64,000 bases of DNA from Tessaracoccus sp. MC1679 (GTDB lineage: Bacteria > Actinomycetota > Actinomycetes > Propionibacteriales > Propionibacteriaceae). Positions 58,762-64,000 of this stretch are shown one piece after another. Location of the stretch: contig NZ_JACJGB010000007.1 in the NCBI RefSeq assembly GCF_014164775.1, positions 62,001 through 126,000 of the forward strand, read 5' to 3'. Below the pieces are notes generated by a model. That model ran no database searches and was not told where the DNA came from. It saw only the letters and a list, made by a program, of their open reading frames with translations. Made by a program: the position numbers and the translations under genes. Numbering within the stretch: the stretch's first letter is position 1; the number at the start of each line of letters is the position of its first letter.

Positions 58762-58778
58762 CTCCTCCCCCGGAGGAG
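58762..58778 (+). terminator. Small stem-loop after the NERD-helicase
   Basis: CTCCTCC and GGAGGAG form a 7-bp stem with a three-base loop, about 140 bases after the stop. The stretch 58620-58918 otherwise holds GC-rich direct sequence (GGAGG- and CCGAG-containing) and the leader of the next gene, with no coding signal. Confidence 0.5.
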
Positions 58779-58918
58779 TCCTGAGACCCCCGCCTAGGGC
58801 TCACATCCGCCGCACTGACCACCCGAGTCGTTCCTGCCCTCCCGCCCTCACTCCAGGCTGGCCCGATGCGCTGTCGCTCGGCAGCGCGACTGTGCTGCGG
58901 GTTGACTTGGGGGACCAG

Positions 58919-60363
58919 ATGTCAGTTGCTCGTAGGTTCGTCGCTCGTGTGTTGGCTGTCGTGGTGGCCAGCACCGCCATGACGGTGGGGTTGGTCGTCG
59001 ATCCGCCGCTCGCCACCGCGGCCGGTCACCACCGGACGCTCAACGACACACGAGCGTTCGGCTCCGCTCCGGTCACTCCAGACCACGCGATCGACTACTT
59101 CGGTCTGGTCGCAGACCTCGACTCACCCAACGGCAGCCTCGTTGGTCAGGGCGCCTCCCCGTTCGGTGAGGTCCGGTTCCTGGTGGACGGCCGCTGGACG
59201 GCCTGGCAGTCGCTCGATCTGGACGGCGCCCAGGCGGAGGGCCAGTTCACCGGGTCCCTGATCGCGGTCGATCACGCCACCGCCTACCAGGTTCGCAACC
59301 TCCCCAAGGGCGCCCACAACTGGCGCGCGGCGGCCATCAACACCACCGACGGCCCGGTCGAAGCCGCCCCCGCTCAGGCGGCGAGCGAGGCACATGCCGT
59401 CACCGCCTGTCGCTCGCGGGCAGACTGGGGCGCCGACGAGTCGATCACCGGGTGGGAGCAGGGCGATGTCCGCGAGTTCTTTCCGGCGCAGGTCGTGACG
59501 GTCCACCACACCGCGACCTCGAACACCTCGACGCAGGACTATTCGGCGACCATGCGGGCAATCCTCACCTACCACGTGAAATCCAACGGATGGTCCGACA
59601 TCGGCTACCAGTACCTCGTCGACCGGAACGGCATCGTCTACGAGGGACGAAGCGCCGGAAGCACCGTTTCCTGCCTGGACGGTGGCGGCGACGGCTCCGA
59701 CTTCGCACACCAGGCGGGCACCGGCAACATCGTGACCGGCGCCCACGTCGGGACCTACAACAGCGGCAACATCGGGGTGGCGCTCATGGGCTGCTTCAAT
59801 GCGTCGGGAGGATGCACCGGCGACACGACGGTGCCCGCCGGCAGTGTCGCGGGCTGGAGTCGCTGCTGGCCGATCTTGCCGATCGGCACTCGCTGACCCC
59901 CATGGGTACCGTCGAGTACGTCAACCCGGTCACCCAACTCGAGGCGACCATGCCCACGATCACGACGCACCAGGACTGGCCGTCGGCGGCCACTGCCTGC
60001 CCCGGCGACAACCTCCACCCCCAGCTCCCGACGATCCGTGAGGCCGTCGCACAATTGTCGGCACCCACGGCGACGACGGTTCCCGCCGCCCCATCCAACC
60101 TGGCCGCCATCGCGATCTCGAAGAGCCAGATCGCGCTGACCTGGGCGGACAAAGCAAGCGACGAAGACGGCTATCTCATCGAGCGCTGCAAGGGCGCTAC
60201 CTGCACGAACTTCGCGCAGATCGCCTCTGTCGGCACGGTCACGTCATTCACCGACACCCGGCTGGCGGGCAGGACGACCTACCAGTATCGGGTTCGTGCC
60301 TCCAACGCGGCCGGAGTTTCGCAGTACTCCAGCATCGCCTCCACCACCACTCCGAGGAAGTGA
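58919..60363 (+). pseudogene. PGRP/amidase with FnIII domain, broken by a one-base frameshift
   Basis: ATG 58919 (GGGGGA before it) starts a secreted protein with signal (VLAVVVASTAMTVGLVVDPP) and a peptidoglycan-recognition/amidase_2 domain: VVTVHHTATSN, IGYQYLVDRNGIVYEG, GNIGVALMG. At about 59850 the frame ends in WSRCWPILPIGTR and TGA. The expected continuation LESLLADLADRHSLTPMG, then a zinc-ligand ATACPGDNLHPQL and an FnIII domain (ISKSQIALTWADKASDEDGY) to TGA 60361, is one frame over; a missing C in GCGGGC-TGGAG explains it. The active domain loses its final ligand. Confidence 0.75.
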
Positions 60364-60411
60364 CCCGCCGGACCGGTCACCCCGCCACGCCGTCGTCGCC
60401 CCATCTGACGA

Positions 60412-61695
60412 TCACCAGGTAGGGCGCAGGGGGAACCCGTTCGAGCCGTCGTCGGCTGTCCTGACCGCCAGCACCTGGTGCAGCTGGACGTTGTTGCGCT
60501 CGAAGTTGAGCCGCGACCCCGCCATGTACAGCCCCCAGGTCCGCGCCGTCGGTTCGCCCGCCGCGGCCACGCAGAGATCCCAGTTGTCGACCAGGTTGCG
60601 GCTCCACGCGGTGAGGGTCCGTGCGTAGTGGTGGCGGAAGTTCTCCTCGTGCATCACCTCCAGGCCGGCGTCCTGCGCGTCCTTGATGATGGTGCCGGAG
60701 CCGCTCATCTCCCCGTCGGGGAAGACGTAGCGGTCCAGGAACGGGCCCATGTCGGCGTGCCGGTTGTGCCCGACGGTGATGCAGTGGTTGAGCAGCCGAC
60801 CCTCGGGGCGGAGGCGGTCGCGGAGGAAGGCGAAGTAGGCGGGATAGTTCCGCACCCCGATGTGTTCGGTCAGCCCGATCGAGCTCACCGCGTCGAAGCC
60901 GTCCTCCGCGACGTCGCGGTAGTCCGAGTGGCGGACTTCGGCAAGGTCACCGAGTCCGTCGCGGTCGATGGCCTGGGCGGCCCAGGACGCCTGCTCCCGG
61001 GACAGGGTCACGCCGAGGGCCTTGACGCCGTAGTGCTGGGCCGCGTGGCGGACCATGCCTCCCCAGCCGCAGCCCACGTCGAGCAGCCGCATGCCCGCCC
61101 GGAGCCCGAGCTTGCGGCAGATCAGGTCGTGCTTCTCGGCTTGAGCCTCCTCGAGGGTGGCGTCGTCGGTGGGGTACACCGCGCAGGTGTAGGTCATCGA
61201 CGGACCCAGGATGTACTCGTAGAAGGCGTTGGAAACGTCGTAGTGATGTGAGATCGCGGCGGCGTCGCGCGACTTCGAGTGGCGCAGGCCCTTGACGGCG
61301 CGGCGCCACGGCGGCGGGTTCTCCACCGACGGTGGGGGCGGCGGCCTGAGGGAGGCCAGCCCAAGCCCGCGCACCAGAGTGAGCACCTCGGCAGCGCTGG
61401 GGATCCGGAACTGCAGATGGTCCTGCATCACCTTGAGCAGCTCGTAGGGGTTGCCGGGATGGACGCCCCGCAGCACCAGGTCACCGGTCAGGTACGCCCT
61501 CACCATGCCCAGCTCGCCGGGAGCCGTCAGCAGGTAGGCCAGGCCGCGTTGGTTGCGCAGCTCCAGCTCGATCGCCGCGTCAGGGGACCCGGCTGAGCTG
61601 CCGTCGTAGGCCGTGAAGCGCACCGGCATGCCGTCGCGTACCAGCGAGGCGATGGCGTCCGCGATCGGCGTTCTGGGGTTCTGAGTGGGGGTCAT
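60412..61695 (-). CDS. tmsB: Fatty-acyl-phospholipid methyltransferase (TmsB/cyclopropane-synthase-like)
   Basis: A 427-aa SAM-dependent enzyme. LLDVGCGWGGMVRHAA is the SAM-binding motif; ISHHYDVSNAFYEYILGPSM, TYTCAVYP and SSIGLTEHIG are cyclopropane-synthase signatures. It adds a methyl group across the double bond of an acyl chain in a phospholipid. It overlaps the FAD-oxidoreductase gene by four bases (61692-61695), the tmsAB pairing that makes 10-methyl-branched (tuberculostearic-type) fatty acids in actinomycetes: this enzyme makes the 10-methylene product, the partner reduces it. Confidence 0.85.
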   Translation of the reverse strand: MTPTQNPRTPIADAIASLVRDGMPVRFTAYDGSSAGSPDAAIELELRNQRGLAYLLTAPGELGMVRAYLTGDLVLRGVHPGNPYELLKVMQDHLQFRIPSAAEVLTLVRGLGLASLRPPPPPSVENPPPWRRAVKGLRHSKSRDAAAISHHYDVSNAFYEYILGPSMTYTCAVYPTDDATLEEAQAEKHDLICRKLGLRAGMRLLDVGCGWGGMVRHAAQHYGVKALGVTLSREQASWAAQAIDRDGLGDLAEVRHSDYRDVAEDGFDAVSSIGLTEHIGVRNYPAYFAFLRDRLRPEGRLLNHCITVGHNRHADMGPFLDRYVFPDGEMSGSGTIIKDAQDAGLEVMHEENFRHHYARTLTAWSRNLVDNWDLCVAAAGEPTARTWGLYMAGSRLNFERNNVQLHQVLAVRTADDGSNGFPLRPTW

Positions 61696-63092
61696 CGTCT
61701 CCGCACCGCCTTGTCGTAGAGGCTGGTCAGCCGGTTGTCGGGGTCGTAGCGGGCCTTCACGGCCGTGAGGTTGGGGCCGCCGTAGAGGCGGTCGAAGGTG
61801 TCCGCGTCGTAGAAGGCCTCGGAGTACAGCGACTTGTGGCCACCCAGGGCGTGCACCTCATGCTCGATCGCCCGGTTGCGCGGGCGCTGGCCGGCGTCGG
61901 GGCCGACGCGCACCCCGCCCCAGAAGCCGACGTTGACGTAGGTGGTGTGGCGCTCCAGCGGATAGGTTTGCCAGGGGCGCGCGCTCCCGGCAGCCCCGCC
62001 GGCCTCCGACGCAGAGGCCCTCAGCCGCAGCGGACAGAGCCACACCGGACGCATGCCGACGGCGCCGTCGAACCAGGCGAGGAACTCGGCAAGCCGATCC
62101 ACGGGCACCTCGACGTCCTGGATCACCCGCTCCATCCGCGGGCGGCGGGCCAGGGCGTCGAGCCGGTCGGTGAGGCGGAGGCGCTGGTCAAGCCCGACCA
62201 GCCGGTGGTAAACGTCCGAACGGCGCCACCGGCGCGGCCACAGCCGGCGGACCAACGGCCGCTGCAGGCCGAAGGCGGCCGAGCACCAAAACCAGTCGGT
62301 GTCCCAGCGCCACAGGTAGTCGTACATGCTCAGCTGGTCCGTCGCCCGGGCGCGGAGGGACAGGTAGTAGGCGTCCTGCCCGGTGTAGTCGCTGAGGGGC
62401 CCCGCTGGCCGGTCGGTCCAGGTGGCGAGCGTCAGGTAGTACTCCCCCGGCTCGAACGCCACGCCGTCGATGGCGTCCACCCGGGTGCCGTCGTGGGCGC
62501 CAGTGGCGACGATGTCCTCGACGGTGGCCGCCAACTCCGCCGCGACGCTGAAGCGGACGTGGCGGAGGGCGACATAGCCCGGCACCTCCTCCAGTTCAAT
62601 GAGCAGGCGGGTGGCGTAGCCGAGCGAGCCGTACGAGTTCGGGAACGCGTCGAAGAGATCCTCGCCGGGACGGGTGGTGACCACCTCGCCGGCGCCGGTG
62701 AAGATGTCCATCTCGAGCACCGACTCGTGCGGCAGCCCGCTACGGAAGCTGGTGGATTCGATCCCGAGCCCACTGACCGCGCCTCCGAGGGTGATCGTGC
62801 GCAGCTGCGGGACGACGAGCGGGATGAGCCCATGCGCCAGGGTCGCGTCGACCAGATCCTCGTAGGTGCACATTCCCTGGACCTCTGCCGTGCGCGCCAC
62901 TGGGTCGACACCCAGCACCCCCGTCAATCCGGAGACGTCGAGCCCCCGCGAGGTGGTGGCGGCCCGGGGCCGGAAGAGGTTCGAGGTGGACTTGGCAAGG
63001 CGCACCGGGGCTCCGGCGGGGATCGCCTCGTGCGACGATCGGAGCCGCCGCATGGCCTGCTCGTGCTCTGCCCGGGCGCGTGACGCTGTCAC
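61692..63092 (-). CDS. tmsA: FAD-binding oxidoreductase (TmsA-like)
   Basis: A 466-aa FAD-binding_4 oxidoreductase. LRTITLGGAVSGLGIESTSF and PNSYGSLGYATRLLIEL are the FAD segments. No covalent-flavin His-Cys pair is seen. GTG 63092 gives a sensible start; TTG 63101 is three codons longer. Overlap with the methyltransferase and the DprE1/DHCR24-like layout support a role in reducing the 10-methylene acyl chain. A tmsC-like third gene is not seen downstream. Confidence 0.8.
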   Translation of the reverse strand: MTASRARAEHEQAMRRLRSSHEAIPAGAPVRLAKSTSNLFRPRAATTSRGLDVSGLTGVLGVDPVARTAEVQGMCTYEDLVDATLAHGLIPLVVPQLRTITLGGAVSGLGIESTSFRSGLPHESVLEMDIFTGAGEVVTTRPGEDLFDAFPNSYGSLGYATRLLIELEEVPGYVALRHVRFSVAAELAATVEDIVATGAHDGTRVDAIDGVAFEPGEYYLTLATWTDRPAGPLSDYTGQDAYYLSLRARATDQLSMYDYLWRWDTDWFWCSAAFGLQRPLVRRLWPRRWRRSDVYHRLVGLDQRLRLTDRLDALARRPRMERVIQDVEVPVDRLAEFLAWFDGAVGMRPVWLCPLRLRASASEAGGAAGSARPWQTYPLERHTTYVNVGFWGGVRVGPDAGQRPRNRAIEHEVHALGGHKSLYSEAFYDADTFDRLYGGPNLTAVKARYDPDNRLTSLYDKAVRRR

Positions 63093-63164
63093 AGGGCCCA
63101 ACCTAACCCCGATCGGTCCCCAGCTGGTCGCCCACGCTGAAGTGGCGGACCTTCCTCGAGCGGC

Positions 63165-63596
63165 TCAGTCCTCAGTGCTCTCGGCTGCCTGCCGCAAGGC
63201 GCAGGCCACGACCTCGCCGAGGTCCAAGCCGTAGGACGGCCCCCCGCGGGTGCGGTAGGCATCCACCCGGGAGGAACCGCGCTCAAGGAGCCGGGCACCA
63301 CCGACGTTGTTTCCGCGGGCGGTGTGGGTCAGGCCGACGCAGATCTGGGCGAGTCCCTGCCAGAGATCACGCTCTTCGTCCGGGCCGGCCTTCCAGCGGG
63401 CCTCGAGAACCTCGTGTGCAGCGAACGGCCGACCCTCCGCGACCAGGCTCCTGGCCAGCTCCACCGACTCCAACGGAGGCAAGGGCTCCTCGGACACCGG
63501 CTCAACACCCGCGGCCCCATAGGGCAGGGGCCGGCCGAGCGCGTCACGAGGGCGGGCCTGGCGGGGCCGACCGGCGTCGTCGCGGTCGCGGATCAT
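63165..63596 (-). CDS. DUF309 protein
   Basis: A 143-aa protein. FAAHEVLEARWK (about residues 58-69) is the DUF309 signature, followed by RDLWQGLAQICVGLTHTARG, which keeps the helix-turn-helix spacing of the family. Role unknown. It lies 72 bases upstream of the tmsA-like gene on the same strand and could share a transcript. Confidence 0.85.
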   Translation of the reverse strand: MIRDRDDAGRPRQARPRDALGRPLPYGAAGVEPVSEEPLPPLESVELARSLVAEGRPFAAHEVLEARWKAGPDEERDLWQGLAQICVGLTHTARGNNVGGARLLERGSSRVDAYRTRGGPSYGLDLGEVVACALRQAAESTED

Positions 63597-63712
63597 CGCC
63601 TTGTTCCCCCGGAGCGTCCCGCAGCCATCCCACTTCTCATGGGGACCATGCTACGAGGAGGTCACGACCTCCGTTGCGGGGTCGATGTGCCCTCCGCCAC
63701 GTCCGCGGACGG

Positions 63713-64000
63713 CTAATCGGGTTCTGGCTCCATCAGGAAATCCCACGTCAGGCCGTGGGCGAGCACCACCAGAAGGACCAGCAGCACGCCCCCGACGATC
63801 AGCGGGGTGAACCCGGCGGCTCGCGCCAGTTCGGGCGCCACGCCGAGCACGAGGATGGCCAGGTAGAGCACGATGGCAACCCACCGGAACCGCCGAAACG
63901 TGCCCACCACCGTGGCTGAACGCTCACGGCGGAGCAGCCCGACGGTGGACCACAGGCCCACCAGCGCGCAGCTGCCGAAGCTGATGCGCCACAGCAGCGG
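63713..64000 (-). CDS. Membrane protein, start outside the window
   Basis: The frame runs open to the right edge (PLLWRISFGSCALVGLWSTV), so the start is missing. Visible hydrophobic segments are VAIVLYLAILVLGVAPELA and LIVGGVLLVLLVVLAHGL. A GTG at 63961 is in frame but sits inside a hydrophobic segment, so I treat the gene as incomplete. The stop is TAA at 63713-63715... read leftward. Function unknown. Confidence 0.55.
   Translation of the reverse strand, partial: PLLWRISFGSCALVGLWSTVGLLRRERSATVVGTFRRFRWVAIVLYLAILVLGVAPELARAAGFTPLIVGGVLLVLLVVLAHGLTWDFLMEPEPD

Overview
The window is high-GC DNA (about 70 % by eye) with short gaps, many 1-4 base gene overlaps (ATGA, GTGA and TGATG junctions), frequent GTG or TTG starts and several promoters whose -10 box lies about 7 bases before the start codon (leaderless mRNA). 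With the gene content (tuberculostearate-type lipid genes, an actinobacterial kinase/GTPase operon, PadR, IclR and LacI regulators), this points to an actinomycete. Propionibacteriaceae is a guess that cannot be proved here. There is no rRNA, tRNA, CRISPR array or intact insertion sequence.

Layout. 1-5985: end of one SnoaL-like protein, a second SnoaL-like gene, a decayed gene end beside a 19-bp tandem repeat, then a tight four-gene operon (Ser/Thr kinase, small membrane protein, zinc-finger GTPase, membrane-anchored GTPase-associated protein). 6058-14482: VapBC, a five-gene peptide ABC importer read leftward, a divergent IclR regulator with two matched operator-like palindromes 50 bp apart, a 51-aa membrane peptide and an HNH protein. 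14607-20765: an ECF importer (T, fused double ATPase, S) with a tandem-HAD phosphatase, divergent from a LacI regulator with two matching operators. 20801-24925: a second 19-bp repeat array, DUF488, a large unrecognised protein with duplicated N-terminal modules, and an NmrA-type reductase.

25380-39206 is a defence and conflict region. It holds an MNT/HEPN/primase-helicase operon bracketed by two roughly 83 % identical direct repeats, a nucleotidyltransferase, a RelE/Phd-type pair, a 1785-aa helicase-nuclease, a DUF4143 ATPase with four motif copies spaced exactly 23 bp apart, and an orphan antitoxin-like gene. Transaldolase sits inside this region. 39381-42506: RIO kinase, PadR with a HAAS-type membrane protein, and two broken small genes. 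42562-50527 is a second island: XRE/ImmA/PIN operon, DUF262-HNH, a restriction-like protein, an unknown coiled-coil protein, and a truncated ATPase abutting a truncated thermonuclease.

50671-64000 is mixed: a DinB-ankyrin protein, a secreted GH10 xylanase behind a xylO-like operator, DUF4230, Fic, a deacetylase-like lipoprotein, a NERD-helicase, a frameshifted peptidoglycan amidase, a tmsA/tmsB-like pair for 10-methyl fatty acids, DUF309 and an incomplete membrane protein.

The likely working units are the kinase/GTPase operon, two importer regulons with recognisable operators, several toxin-antitoxin pairs, and the MNT/HEPN/helicase cassette, which is the best candidate for a little-described system. 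All functional statements are read from motifs and context; no search was run.
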